NCBI GenBank assembly: GCA_022818135.1
Contig: JAFMSR010000019.1
Location: 35,213,723 to 35,277,722 of the forward strand
Length of the DNA: 64,000 nucleotides
Source: Saxidomus purpurata
Lineage: Eukaryota > Mollusca > Bivalvia > Venerida > Veneridae
Reading direction: 5' to 3'
Part shown: positions 1-12,900 of the stretch, piece by piece
Position numbering within the stretch: position 1 is the stretch's first letter
Layout of the letters: the number at the start of each line of letters is the position of its first letter
Notes under the pieces: generated by a model
The model's database searches: none
The model's input: only the letters and a program-made list of their open reading frames with translations
What the model was told of the DNA's origin: nothing
Made by a program: the position numbers and the translations under genes

Positions 1-137
1 GGCTTAGTGGTTTGTCAACACTGGCTTAGTGGTTTCAGAGGAGACGTTGTTTGAAGGAAATAGTGAATGGACGTACAACATACGACATACGTTGAGCGAT
101 CCTAATAGCCCACTCTGGCACTTTGAGCCAGGTGGGC
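1..137 (-). repeat. End of a B-type hairpin-ended repeat (cut by window edge)
   Basis: Read on the minus strand it starts with a hairpin (AGCCCACCTGGC paired with GCCAGAGTGGGCT) and continues into text close to the B copies at 53440 and 32644 (CTCTGAAACCACTAAGCC). Confidence 0.7.
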
Positions 138-365
138 TCAAACACAGCAATCAACTGCTAAATTAACTATTAAACCCTTAACTATCAAATTATCAACCAC
201 TGTTAATAGATCCCTTGATCTGTGATTAAAAATAAAACATATAAAAATAAAACTTTGTTCTAAATAGGAACACCAATGAAAGTAATTGAACAATAAAATT
301 AACACGTTCAAAAGTAGAAACAAGAACTTATGGATTTAAAAACACTTTTTTTTTGCAACCAATCT

Positions 366-835
366 GAAATCTCTGGTTTCTGATTGGTCAAATTCGAAAA
401 AAAGCTCATTTTCAGCCAACCTCATTTGAAGAATATGAAAATCACTTTCAGGAAACCAAATGCGAAGAAAAGGTCACTTTTAGCTATTAAAATATGAAGA
501 GATGCTCACTTTTAGCCATTCAAATGTGAAGCTCATTTTCAGGCAATCAAATGGGAAGAAAAGCTCACTTTCAGGCTATCAAATGTAAAGAAAAGCTCAC
601 GTTTAGCTATTTAAATATGAAGATAAGCTCATTTTTAGCCATTCAAATGTGAAGTTCATTTTCAGGCATTTGCATGTGAAGGAACACTCACTATCAGTCA
701 TTCAAATGTGAAATTAAGCTTACTTTCAGGCAATCAAGTGTGAAGAAACGCTCACTTTTAGTCATTCAAATGTGAAAATAAGCACTTTTTTAGCTCTTCA
801 AATGTACAAATAAGCTCATTTTTAGCCAATCAGCA
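366..835. repeat. Degenerate tandem repeat, unit about 40-60 bp
   Basis: About ten diverged copies of a unit containing AAGCTCA, TTTTAGCCATTCAAATGTGAA and variants. No coding sense. Confidence 0.75.
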
Positions 836-1600
836 ACTTTAGATTACAGACAGGGTGCAGAAAGGAATATTTAACAACCCTAGGGCTGGCTTTGTGATCC
901 TGTATAATCAACCAGTAGGTAAACCTGAGTGCTACATTTACAATGTGTGTAATTTAAAGTCTTTTAAATACTAATCTATGTAACAATAAGTAATATCCAC
1001 TTATTTTGTTAAATAAAAGCAATATTTAAATATATTTGCCACCAATAAAAGCCATATAATTATAGTCATAAAATTACAAAATAGTTAACCCTATATTATT
1101 ACCAGTCTTTTACAGGACTTGTTTTCACAATACAGTACACTCTGTATATAACGAATCTAGATAATAATGGTCCCAAGGAGTTCATTATGTTATAAAGTTT
1201 ACTGTATTCTGGCTTGTTTAATCTGCACCTGTTTGCGGCAATTTAATATGCCGGTTAAAGCGGGTTTTTTTTTATTAATTTGGTATTAAATACTTAGATC
1301 TAGAGACAGTGCAGTTTCAAGTTTAAACCAGCAGCTGAATAAAGATGGGTTTAATGTACATGTACTAATAAAACAACTGATTTGAACAAATTTAACTCAA
1401 CTTTCATCAATAATCTCTATGCATCTTTATCCATAAATTAAAGTTACAACATACAAGCATAAGAAGAATAAAAGAACTGATTGTCTTTTGTATACTTCAA
1501 ACCAAGGGTTAAGGAGATTTTTCATGTGAGAGCCACTGCAGGTAGTGGCGCTCGAACACATGGCTCTCGATCAGTGAGTGGTTTTGTGACTACAAGTTGG
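836..1600. other. No feature seen
   Basis: AT-rich sequence with no exon or clear repeat. Confidence 0.5.
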
Positions 1601-1604
1601 CGAC

Positions 1605-1912
1605 CTTAACCAATCACTCAAGGAGGAGGGCGGACTGCTGATATCACTCACGGAGGAGGGTCGGCTGCCGATATCACTCACAGAGGAGGGTCGACTGCCG
1701 ACATCACTCACGGAGGAGGGTCGGCTGCCGACATCACTCATGGAGGAGGGTCGGCTGCCGACATCACTCATGGAGGAGGGTCGACTGCCGACATCACTCA
1801 TGGAGGAGGGTCGGCTGCCGATATCACTCATGGAGGAGGGTCGGCTGCCGACATCACTCACAGAGGAGGGTCGACTGCCGACATCACTCATGGAGGAGGG
1901 TCGGCTGCCGAT
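1605..1912. repeat. 30-bp minisatellite, about 10 copies
   Basis: Unit contains GGAGGAGGGTCGGCTGCCGA followed by CATCACTCA. Because 30 is divisible by three it gives an open minus-strand frame of a ten-residue repeat (SDVGSRPSSM). That is a by-product of the period; no flanking gene structure supports a protein. Confidence 0.92.
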
Positions 1913-2400
1913 AGGTTAAAATAGCACACTTGCAACATATCGCATATTTCAGAGACAGATAATCACTATGTATCACACTAAGTCACTAAACATCACTCAA
2001 AGTGTCGATCAAAAGATTTCAATGCCAATCAAAATGAGGCTTTACCTACGGCAAATAAATGCACATGGAAAAAACTTGAATGGATTCTTCTGTTATAAAT
2101 ACTCTGATTTCAACAAAGGGGTGAGGTTATCGCATCACTGGTGTCATGTTAATTGCATACAACAAATTATTTACTACATACAGCATACATATACCTACAA
2201 ACTAAATTGTGAGACAAATATTTTCGTAAAATTGGTGGGTTAAGAATACCATAAATTTTTGATGCCAACAAATACCACTTTGACATCTGGTTTCACTTAC
2301 AGATATAAAATTCACATAGACATGAAGTTCAAACACATTAAGCACACAAAATTGAAATAGCTGACACTATCCATCAGTCTGCTGTCTTCTGAATCTTATG

Positions 2401-2600
2401 CTAAGGAATGTATAGAGGTTTAGGTGTCTGCCGCTCATCCCGGAGGTTGCGGGTTCGAGCCCCACCAAGGTCACGACCGTACCACCTCATATGACACCAG
2501 TACTGCTTTTTCCAGGAAGCGGACTCGAAAGTGACTCGTTAAGCTAAAAGCTTTCTTCACAATCGAGCTAAAATGAATTAGTATAAACTAAGGAATGTAT
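2401..2600 (+). mobile_element. tRNA-derived SINE, family S1, with perfect target duplication
   Basis: Body 2414-2587 has a Pol III B-box-like GGGTTCGAGCC at about 2451, a shared 3' part and an AATTAGTATAAA tail. It is flanked by the 13-bp direct repeat CTAAGGAATGTAT (2401-2413 and 2588-2600), proof of retroposition. Relatives at 17912, 23333 and 39205. Confidence 0.9.
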
Positions 2601-2877
2601 ATTCACACAAATTTGGTTCCCGTTTTCAAAAGTATGTAGATAAAGCAGTATCACTGATACTGTTACATTCTATCTGTATTTTAAATTAAAGCAAGAACAT
2701 GCATATAAGATTAAGACTAACAAAATAGTTAGCTTTTCTAAGTATCTTGTAAGTTTTTATGTGGACTAAGCTTATCAAAGTATATTGTGAGCTTAATATG
2801 TATACTAAGGTTATATAAGAAACTTATGAGCATAAATAAGTGAACTAAGCTTATCTTGTGAGCTTAAATAGGACTAA

Positions 2878-3340
2878 AAGTGACCTTGACCTCAGATGAA
2901 AATTTAACCAAAGTTTTATGAAAATTCTTCAAAAATTCTAAGAGATATAATTGAATGAAGTTTAAACCCTAAGCGTGACCTTGAACTTCAGCCTGCAGTG
3001 TTGGAACATGAGTTCTGCATGTCATCTCGGCAAGATGAACATTTGACTAAACTTTCATAAAAAGCCTTCAAGGGGTTTTGGAGAATACACTTTTTACTTA
3101 TAACCCAAATGTGTGACCTTGACCTTGAGCCTGTATTGTTGGAGCATGGACTCTGCACATTGTCTCGATGATATAAACATTTGACCAAAGTTTCACAAAA
3201 AGCCTTGAAGAGGTTTAGGTGATATGGAGCAGACAAGCAGAAAACTGTAACACCTAAGTTTGACCTTAACATGCAGCTGGCATGGTTGGAACACGAATAC
3301 TGCCCTCTTATAAATGAAATGAACATTTGACCAAAGTTTA
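2878..3340. repeat. Diverged tandem repeat of about 145 bp, three units
   Basis: Each unit carries GTGACCTTGACCTT-like text, then CATTTGACCAAAGTTT and AAAAGCCTT. Similar motifs occur in the repeat at 9468. Confidence 0.7.
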
Positions 3341-4334
3341 AAGGAACACAAATACCTATGAGCCCCATGTGTGACATCAAGTTTGGACCCAGTCACTCCA
3401 AATGCATACCAAGCTTCCTCCCAATTTACGCTGCACACATGTATGTACCAAGCCTGGTCATGGAAGGTAACTCTTACCCTAAAGTTACAATAATATGTGA
3501 GACAGGACTGGACTAAGAGATTCCTTTATAACCACTACACACACACCTTCTTTCAAGGGTTACAAACATGAGCATACTTAGACTGAAAGACTTGTTAAAA
3601 CTTTTGTTCATATCTAACCTGACACATAACTTTTGTAACGTTTTTGTATGTTTTGAGTGGATATAACATATATCTAAACTAGATGTGAAAAAAGTCATAT
3701 ATTTCCAAAAGCGAGAATTTGCGAGAAAAGTTGATCACTTTTGAGTTGAAATAACCAATATGAACTCAAAAGAAACAAATTTCTGTTTATTTTGTGCTAA
3801 AAATTAAAACAAAAGCTGGATTATGTATATGCACCACTGATAAAAAGTTCCAGCAGATTTTCACCCTCACTGTGACTGATAGGCTATCTATATCATCACG
3901 TATATCATCATCCTATATTTCGCTGATATAACACAGTACATGTATTTCATTAGTTATCATAAAATAAATAACTGTACATTACAATTAAAAATAGTAATTC
4001 ATAAACTTGGCCCAAATACTATTTAAAATAATGCCTTAAAATAATGATAAAATCGACCTCTGTTTATGATTAATAAAAATATATCACTAAAATTCTACAG
4101 TAATTTCAATCAAGTATTCGATGGCAAGTATCAAAACCATGTACATGAGACTTCTGAATCAATATTATTTGGTGAAAATAGTAAAATAGTGCACCAAGAG
4201 GATGGTAGAAATAAACATGTGAAAAAAGTACAACTTAGTTTTTTACAAATTAAGCTTTGATTCTTGTCAGGAGACTAGATCATGTCCACCCTGAGGTATA
4301 TAACAAGGTTACATACACACACACAAAGTACAAC
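3341..4334. other. No feature seen
   Basis: AT-rich, with no supported exon or named repeat. Confidence 0.5.
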
Positions 4335-4620
4335 TATGCGGTGGATTCATTGTCCAAGTGGTAACATGCTTGATAAATACATGTAAGCTACGGATCACTT
4401 GTTCGATTCCCTGTCCATCAATTACATAACTAATGGTATTTTGGGCAAGCATTGTCTAAGTGGATAAGTATGCCAGGGGTCACTTGTTGGATTCCCTGTC
4501 CACCACTTGCATAACTAATGGCATTTTGGGCGAGACCTTAAACCAAAGTCCCATGAATCTGTGCTATACCGTGGGAGGAATATATCTGGAACTGAGAATT
4601 AAATTTCCCAGAAGTTAAAT
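4335..4620 (+). mobile_element. SINE-like element with duplicated head
   Basis: Two successive copies of a tRNA-like segment (about 4348-4450 and 4451-4540), each with CAAGTGG or TAAGTGG then TGTTCGATTCC or TGTTGGATTCC and ending CATTTTGGGC, followed by one shared tail. Confidence 0.6.
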
Positions 4621-5059
4621 GTCTTACACTAGCCGTTCTAGAATGTTGAGAACATATTTTAGTCTAATGTGTACTATAAATTACTTTGAAATAGACAAAA
4701 AGTTTCACTATTTTTTTATCTTGGTGATTTGATTTGATTTGAAGCAAATTTTATAAAGGTCCTTCCATAAGAGCTATATTAGCTTGTATTTGTGTAGGAG
4801 ACCTTTTTTTATCCTGGTGTCAATTTGTGAGACTATTTAAAGACAATCCCACTGGCTAACACCATTGTAAACACTATCAATTATTTCCAAAGGACTTTGA
4901 ATTCAAAGGACTTTAAATTAGTGAAATGATGTATTATTGAAGGAGTGGTCCCACGAAAAAATGCAAAATAAAAGTTCTTGTGAATATTTCATGATTTACA
5001 GTGAAGAAATTTGAAAATGGAAGTAAAGAAGTATTAAATAATACAGCCCTATTAAAAAC

Positions 5060-5736
5060 AAAATATTAGTAAACTTTAGGCTCATTTCTAAAATAGGCCA
5101 TTACAATAACCATCTTTTCAGTTCCCAAACCTCAATAACTGACATTTCCTGTTGTTTACTTTAAACCAAATATCCTAGAGTGCAAACAAATAGAAATTAA
5201 CTAATATCTGAATACATTTTAATTCTCAAATGCCCGGCAGAAAGGGGAAAAAAAGAAAAAAAAAAAAAAAGTTTTTTTTAAAAAAAAATTAAATATATTT
5301 ATGTGTTAAAAAAAAAAAAAAAAATTTTTTTTTAATAAATTTTTGTTCCAGAATGCCAGTACTGAAAATAAGAGCAATATTTGAACTTTAGGCTCATGTC
5401 TAAAATAGGCCAGTACAATATACATCTTTCCAGATCCAAAATTAACCTTAACAACTGACAATGCCTGTTGTTTACTTTAAAATGAATATCTAAATACATG
5501 TAGGTGCAAACGAACAGAAATACACTAATATCTGAATACATTTTCGAGCTTAAATGCAAATACTGAAAATATGAGCAATATTTGTCTAAATAGGCCAGTA
5601 CAATATACATCTATCAGCTTAAAACAATGCCTGTTGTTTACTTTAAAATGAATATCTAAATACATGTAGGTGCAAATGAATAGAAATACACTAATATCTG
5701 AATACATTTTAGTGCTCAAATGCCAGTACAAAATGT
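5060..5736. repeat. Three copies of a 160-bp repeat with a homopolymer interruption
   Basis: Units near 5073-5236, 5383-5546 and 5578-5736 share GGCTCAT, AAATAGGCCA, CTGTTGTTTACTTTAAA and CACTAATATCTGAATACATTTT. A/T homopolymers fill about 5245-5335. Confidence 0.85.
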
Positions 5737-5739
5737 ACT

Positions 5740-6345
5740 GAAAATTGTGATGTCAAGGTTAAATATCGTACAAATGTAAACAACAACATCTTAAGAGTTA
5801 AACATCTTTACAGGAGTATTAATTAGTGGGTGGAGTATATGTTATTCCAAACTTCTGATGGAAGAAAGTCTGACAAATACACATGCTACAGAATTACTAG
5901 TATCTAAATCGGATCAAACAAAAACTTTAACTCATATGAAGAAAGGAAAAACTGAAGATACATTTCATGTACTTGTATAATTGGTCCTATCTAATTCCTG
6001 AATCAAACAAAAAAGACAAACAACAGTACTCAAAGTGTGCAAAAAAATCTCTCGAGCGTGATGAGATTTGGAATGAGTGTTCGAGAGCATTTCAATAAGC
6101 TATGAAGCTATCTTCGTAATGAAATTGAAATAAATTTGTATAAACTATTCTAAACTAAAACAAGTGAAAGTAACGTAAAGTTGTATATTGATTGTATACC
6201 TAGAATTAGGCCCTAAGTTATGAACACAAAACTCTCTTCATAATGCTGAAAAAAAGACCAAATACTCTGATATAAATAGCTCGTGTGACATTGTAAGGAG
6301 ATGAACTACTGAAGAAATGCTGTAAACTTGTGAAAACCCTTGTTA
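5740..6345. other. No feature seen
   Basis: AT-rich region downstream of CPT1. It may hold part of the CPT1 3' UTR, but nothing marks it. Confidence 0.4.
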
Positions 6346-6349
6346 CTTA

Positions 6350-6545
6350 CTGAAAATTGGGTAATTTTCGCATGATGAAAAATTGCGTGATTTGTACGCA
6401 GGCAGCCTTATTCGTGAAAGGAGAATTCTCTAATAGTAAATCTATGTGAAATGAATCTTTTGTTAGATTTTTAGATTAGCAGAGTGGGAAATTCTCGAAA
6501 ACAGCGAGATTTAAACACATGAATATTACCTAATTTACAGTACAC
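6350..6545. mobile_element. MITE family E, about 200 bp
   Basis: Inverted ends (TGGGTAATTTTCGC against ATATTACCTAATTT) and a shared interior with AGAATTCTC and CTATGTGAAATGAATC. Relatives at 12115, 15565, 20985 and 25288. Confidence 0.65.
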
Positions 6546-6700
6546 TATTCTCTCCTTTTCTTGAAGAAAAAACACAAAGTCACAAAAATGCATAAAAGTT
6601 AAACACAACAACATTAAAACTGCAATGTAAAAATGTTCCTATAAAACTTTTTTTCAATTTGAGACAATTTGCACTGTCTATACTAGAATACAAGCCTATG

Positions 6701-6901
6701 TTAACTGGATTTCTGGCTCTCAAACAGCTCCTTCATCTCGTCAAGGGTTTCGAACAGTTGTGACATGAAGAGGGTGGCGTCTGTACATTTTGAGGATTTC
6801 TTCGATGAGACGTGGAAAAAGAACTTTAGATCTCCTGGTATCATATAGGAAACTCCGTAACCATCGTCAGACACAGGTCCAAAACCTCCCCCTGGACTAA
6901 C
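6701..6901 (-). CDS. CPT1: CPT1 exon 16 (residues 718-783 and stop)
   Basis: Encodes [18 protein letters not shown], a hallmark CPT block, then [12 protein letters not shown] and a C-terminal helix ending in SQKSS and TAA. Acceptor CATTGCAG. I see no AATAAA on the minus strand in the next 150 bp, so the 3' end of the transcript is not placed. Confidence 0.97.
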   Translation of the reverse strand, partial: VSPGGGFGPVSDDGYGVSYMIPGDLKFFFHVSSKKSSKCTDATLFMSQLFETLDEMKELFESQKSS

Positions 6902-9900
6902 CTGCAATGAATGAATCAATTAAGTATTCAATTAAGTAATCAATTAAGTAATCAATTAATAAGAATGAATCAATCAATGAACAAATTAGTTAAAGATGCA
7001 ATATCAAAGAAAAAGAAGTATCAAATATTTGAAAGGCCAATACATATATCGAGGGTTGATCGCGAAACTATTGTATCTGCATATAAAAATAGAAGCAGAT
7101 ATAATAGTTTCACGATCAACCCTCAATATCAAGAGACAGTGAAAGAATGAACAATGGTAAATAAATGAACAAACAAACAAAGGAATGACCCTTCCCTTGG
7201 ACAACGTAAACTGAAACCTATACTAAGTGACATAGCACATCAGATCTCAACAGTTATCTGGAAACTGTTGGTGTTAAGTTGTTAACTCGTTGTGTTTTAC
7301 AGGAGAAGTCTTCCTCCGTGGTGAAGTGGTTACAGTCGCTGACTTGAAATCACGGTATCTTAGAATGTTAACCTTAATCTTAGAATGAGGATCATAGGTT
7401 CGAGCCCTGTTACCAACAATGTATCTTTATTTGAGAAAGTTAGCAGTTTTTTTTATGGAGGATAGGAGTCTAGTACTGGTTCTTCCCAGGTAGATAGTAA
7501 GGTAAAACTGCCCGCCTTTTAAATTGATGAAAATACGGTTGGAACAGGTGTTAAACTCCTACAACAATAAAGTTGGTAATCTAGTTTGAAACACAACTCG
7601 TCCACTGGTATATAAACTTTAATGGCTCTACCTTTTCCCTGTATTCAGGTAGATCACAACTGGGAGATGATGCTAGCTGTTGCTGAGGCTGCTGACTTGT
7701 TGATAATGTCCATGGAATGCTCAAACATTTCTTCAAGAAATGACAATCCTGTATACAAACATAAAATACGATATGTTAAAATTTCAAAAAAGGGCTGCAA
7801 GAATTATTCTTGATAAGGATTTGAAAAAAAAAAACAAGTTTGTGTGAGCAGATGTTTAAAAAAAAAGCACACATTACTTTGGTTGCTTTATTTTTCTACT
7901 GTATTCATGCTTATGGCATTCTAAATATATGTACTGCTTTAGGACTTCATTTTGTTACCCCGCCCCTTCCGGCCACCATTAAAAAAAACCAAGCTACCAA
8001 TGTCCAATATTTCTTATTCAAGCAATCTTTCTAGAGTTGAACTGTTCCCACAGCATGCAAAGCGCATTCTACAGTAAGAGATCATAACTGAAAACCAACT
8101 GACTGAATAGTGAACAAAACAAATCATCATCAGTCTGAAAGAGATATATACCCTTATCATGATCTACACTGGTAACAATCACTTGCCACCAGCAGGATTA
8201 AGTCTAACAATATAAAACATTATTCCCAGAAAAAGATTTTCTGTAAGTTGGCATTTATATAATATAAAGTAGACTACTTTATTCAAGTGCCAACTTTCTG
8301 AAAATTCTACTGCATACCAGGTTCTAAGAGGTCCACAGCACTTTGTAATGCTGTCAAATACAATCAGACATTGTTTATGGAAATTAATGACAAACAAAAT
8401 CCCTACATTAAACTCCATATATAAAAAACTCCTTTGGAATCACCTCAAGTTATTTTCTACAACCGAAGCATGCTATATCCATAAAAATTTTCATAAAATA
8501 AGAAAGAACAAAAATTTGACCCAGATATTGTTTTCCTCATATCTGGATTGTTTTTATATCTGGCGTTGCTCTATATGGAGTTGAGTGTACATGTATATAA
8601 CACGGTATGTATTACTTACATAATCAAGTCCCTTACTGACAACATACAGCGCAAACAAGTGTCTGTCTATGGCTTTTCCGTTCATTGCATCTTTGTACAT
8701 TTTAGCATGGACTTCACACGCTCGTCGCAACAGTCTTATCTTCTCTGACTTCTCCACTGTCTTGTCCAAAAATGCCCTGACAATAAGAATAATATGTGCA
8801 TCAAACAGTCAAACTAAAAGCACTTCTGTAGTGCCATGATTGCCCAGCGGTAGCATGTTCGCCCAATGTTCAGAGAGTCTCAGGTTTGATCCCTACCGGT
8901 ATCAATGCCATGGCGGTAGTGTCCTTAGGAAAGACACCAATAATTTCCCACTGCCTCTATATCCCTCTCTGTTAGAGGTTGATTCCATCTGGAATGTGTT
9001 TTGAGAGATATTAATCTGTAAAGTTGTAAGAACTTGTTTCTCAATCCAGAATAAAAAAATCTGTATAAATTAAACTTCTGTGATTTAAAAATCTTTTAGT
9101 GTGCAACTCAAGTTTTGTGCCCAAAGATTGGATAAATGAAATAATCATGACTTAGATAAAGTTGCAAAATACAAGTCTCCTTTTGGTACAAAAAAATGTT
9201 GGGTCTCAACCTTTGCACAACAGAAGTTCACTTACAGAAACTGCCATATATTTTAGGACACCCATAGTTTTTGGACATTTCTTGCAAAAAAAGCTTTTCA
9301 GTCTTTTAATATCTGTAGGGTATTTAGGTTTTGAAAGTTGTGACTGCCCTCCATTTCACACATCTTGACTTGAAAATACAATGAAGTGAAATGAAATGTA
9401 CACGAAAGTCCCAAAATTTAACAAAACAGTAATACAATCCAACCTCCCTAAATAAACTAGAACTATCACTAAAGGTGATGAATACCCCCCGAACATCCCA
9501 CTCACACAGTATTTAAAATTTATGTAGTATTTGATGCTTTAATTATTGGACCTGCACATCTGTGAAATATAATTAAATTTTGACCAGCGGGTTTGGAGAT
9601 TAAAAGCACACAAGATTTTACTATCTCAAGCCCCTGTGACCTTTGATCTAGTGACCCGAAACATGGACCATGCACAACAAGTTATTGTACTTATCACTTC
9701 TATGAAGTATCATTAAATTCTGACCAGGGGTTTTGGACATTTAGCGTCTACAAGATTTTACTATCCCAAGCCCCTGTGACCTTGACCTTTGAACTAGAGA
9801 CCCGAAACCTGGACCATGCACAACTATGCATTGTACTTATCACTTGTGTGAAATATCATTAAATTCTGACCAGGGGTTTTGAAGATTTAGCGTCCACAAG

Positions 9901-12900
9901 ATTTTACCATCTCAAGCCCCTGTGAACTTGACCTTTGACCTAGAGACCCGAAACCTGGACTATGCACAACTACGCATTGTACTTATCACTTGTGTGAAGT
10001 ATCATTAAATTCTGACCAGGGGTATTTGAGATCTAGTGCCCACAAGATTCCGTCTACAGACGGACGGACAGACAAGCTGAATCCAGTATACCCCCCCTAA
10101 CACTTTGTGTTCGGGGGGTATAATAATATAATGCCAAACAACGCGGGAAAAGTAATTAATTACTGCGCACCAGACTCTAAATCGTTTTTATTGGACGATG
10201 AACACCGCTGGAAATACAATCATGGGGACAATTGTGTTGCCAACAATTATACATAAAACAATTATGAATAGAATATTGGAAACTATGGATACATCACTAT
10301 ACTAATACTCACTTGACGAATTCTGCTGCTTCCAGCGTCAAAGATCGCACAGTTTCTGTGCGGCCCATCAGATACAGACGCGTCATTGATGATTCGTAGG
10401 TGAGGCAATGTTTACCCGCATTCTTATAGTATGTGATTTGAAGTGCCATCTGAATGTAAGCATCTGGACTCACCTAAAATTATAACAAATTCACATGAAC
10501 ACAGGTTTACACTGGCTTACTTATGGTTTAATCTGACACAACTTTTAATTTTAAAAGAGGTACACCCCTAAACTTCTTGATATATATAAGTAATTAATAC
10601 ATTAATCGAAAGAAATGTCAACAAGTCTTAAAGTTTCAACTGAAAAATTGTAGTAATTACTGGCAGGATTAGCAGAATAAGATGTGTTGCAGTGCTGTAA
10701 AACCTTCATTTACAGTTGCTTAGCATCCTTTGGATGGATAGCAGATTGTAACAACAGCATTTAGTGCACAAAAGAGAAGATTGTCAATATGTTCATGTTC
10801 TTGAAAAATGCATTTATTTATTGTTGACCTAGTTAGCCAAATTTATTGTTTACATACAGTTAGCCAATTTTATACATGTGGAGATAGAAAACAGAGTTGT
10901 TGGGTATGCAGTATTTCAAAGGTTTGGCTGGACTTTGACAAGTCTGATTTTTTGGAATTATGGAAAGACGAATACGCTGTATGATAAAAACAATTTGAAG
11001 TATAACTTTGTTTTTATGCTGCTACTGAACCATCAGCACTAATAATACTTTCAATTCAGACATAATGTCGTAATTCTAGGAGCCGCCTCAGGATTGGACG
11101 GTCCTGGGTTGGATCCCCCTGGGTTGGATCATCCCCCCTACCAGTGCCCAAGGAGTGGTAGTGTCTTTAAGCAAGACACAGATAATTCCAAATTGCCTCT
11201 CCTCTCTTCTTGAGATTGATTCTATCTGGAGTGGGTCTTGACAGCCATTAATTAAGTTGTAAAAACATATTTAGAAAATAAGTACATGATTTTTTTGATT
11301 GTATAATATTAAATCTAGAAAAGGCTCGAGTCGGGGCTTCAGATAACTTGGATTTACAAATTAGCTAACTGAGGACTCCTGGGCCCAAACTTTTGGAGTC
11401 TTGGACTGTGTTTTGTAAGTAGCGAGCAAGCAGTTAGAGATATGAGCACTTGTCTATAGCAGTAACCTTACGATCTGATATCTAGGTACTTGTCAACAGA
11501 AGACCGCTTACCTTACAGGTTTTTATGAATCCTTTGCCGTATTTAAAATAGCCTTCTACCCTGAGATCAACGTCATCTACAACCTGTAATATAGCGTGAA
11601 TTACACATAAAATTACATGATAACAATACCTGTAGATTTAAGTCCTCAATTAAATATACACAAACAAAACTTTTCACAAACACTATATTTTCACTGGAAT
11701 CTTTACCATTAGACTGGTTATATTATGGAAAAGCTAACATAGAAACAATATTTTCGAATCATGAACATTATAAATCAAATTTCAGATAGAACAGTAAGCA
11801 GAAATTTAAACTTATATTTAGTTTTTATTTGCTTTTTATTCACTCTAATAAAACTTGTGGTTTAAATTTTCCATATTTCGTTTACTGTTTAGAAATGCAA
11901 ACAACATGTACACATAAGAAAGCAATCAATTCAATGCAAAATTTGATGGATTAAGAAATAATTTACAAACGCACAAAAGATGACATGTAGACGTTAGGGC
12001 GTGGGTTAAGAAGAAAGATTGCTTGATGTATAATAACAGCTGTTATATTAGTAAGAGAAATATGAAGGACTGCAAGTTCTTAAGACTTTTCATTAATTAA
12101 TTAAAATATTGTAAATTTGATAATATTCGCGATTTTCCCACCTCGCAAATAAAAATCTAGCCAAAGATTCATTTCAAACAGACATTGCGAAAATTTTTTT
12201 AGTACAGAATCTGTAATACATATAAGTGTGAGAAAAATACTATGAATTTGGTAACTGTGATGAAAATTACGTGATTTCTGAGCAGATAGACTTATTCTCG
12301 GCTTCGCCGTGATGTCATACTGACCAGTTAACCAATCTGATTATTAGGTCGCGTTCATTTCTTCATTCAGTAAAAGGTGAAAAATCGGTCTTTATCGTTG
12401 ACTCATATGCAAGTTTAAATTATTTTAAACAAAACAAAAAGCTTTTGACAACTTAGAATTATTATAAAAACAATCTGATAGTTTCAAGGTAATGGACAAT
12501 CATCGTCTTCTTTTATTTCTAATCTTGGTTATTATATTATTCAAAGTTAAAGATGCATAGAGACCAGTGATGACAGCCGAGGAATCACCTTTCCTGAATG
12601 TAAATAATTTTTCAGTATCCGGATGTGCGAAGGCAAGAATTCGCAAGTTCTAAATTCACAAAAAGTGATTCTCTAAAAGTATGTGAAATGAATCTTTCGC
12701 AAGCTTTTTAAATAGTGGCAATTAAAGGTCCAATACTAATGAAAGTGAAAATTCAAATATACTTTAAAAAGCACAGAAATAAGTTATTTTTAATAAAAAA
12801 TGAAAGTTGGTATGTAGAGATTCTAAACAAATCACAGTACATGTACACTTATTTTTCTATGCATTATGAAGAAAGTTAAGAAGACCTGGGTAGCCATTTT

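Noticed and set aside
1571..1891. 106-residue frame with ten-residue SDVGSRPSSM repeats
   Set aside because: It is the translation of a 30-bp minisatellite; the period being divisible by three keeps the frame open. No promoter, splice or homology support.
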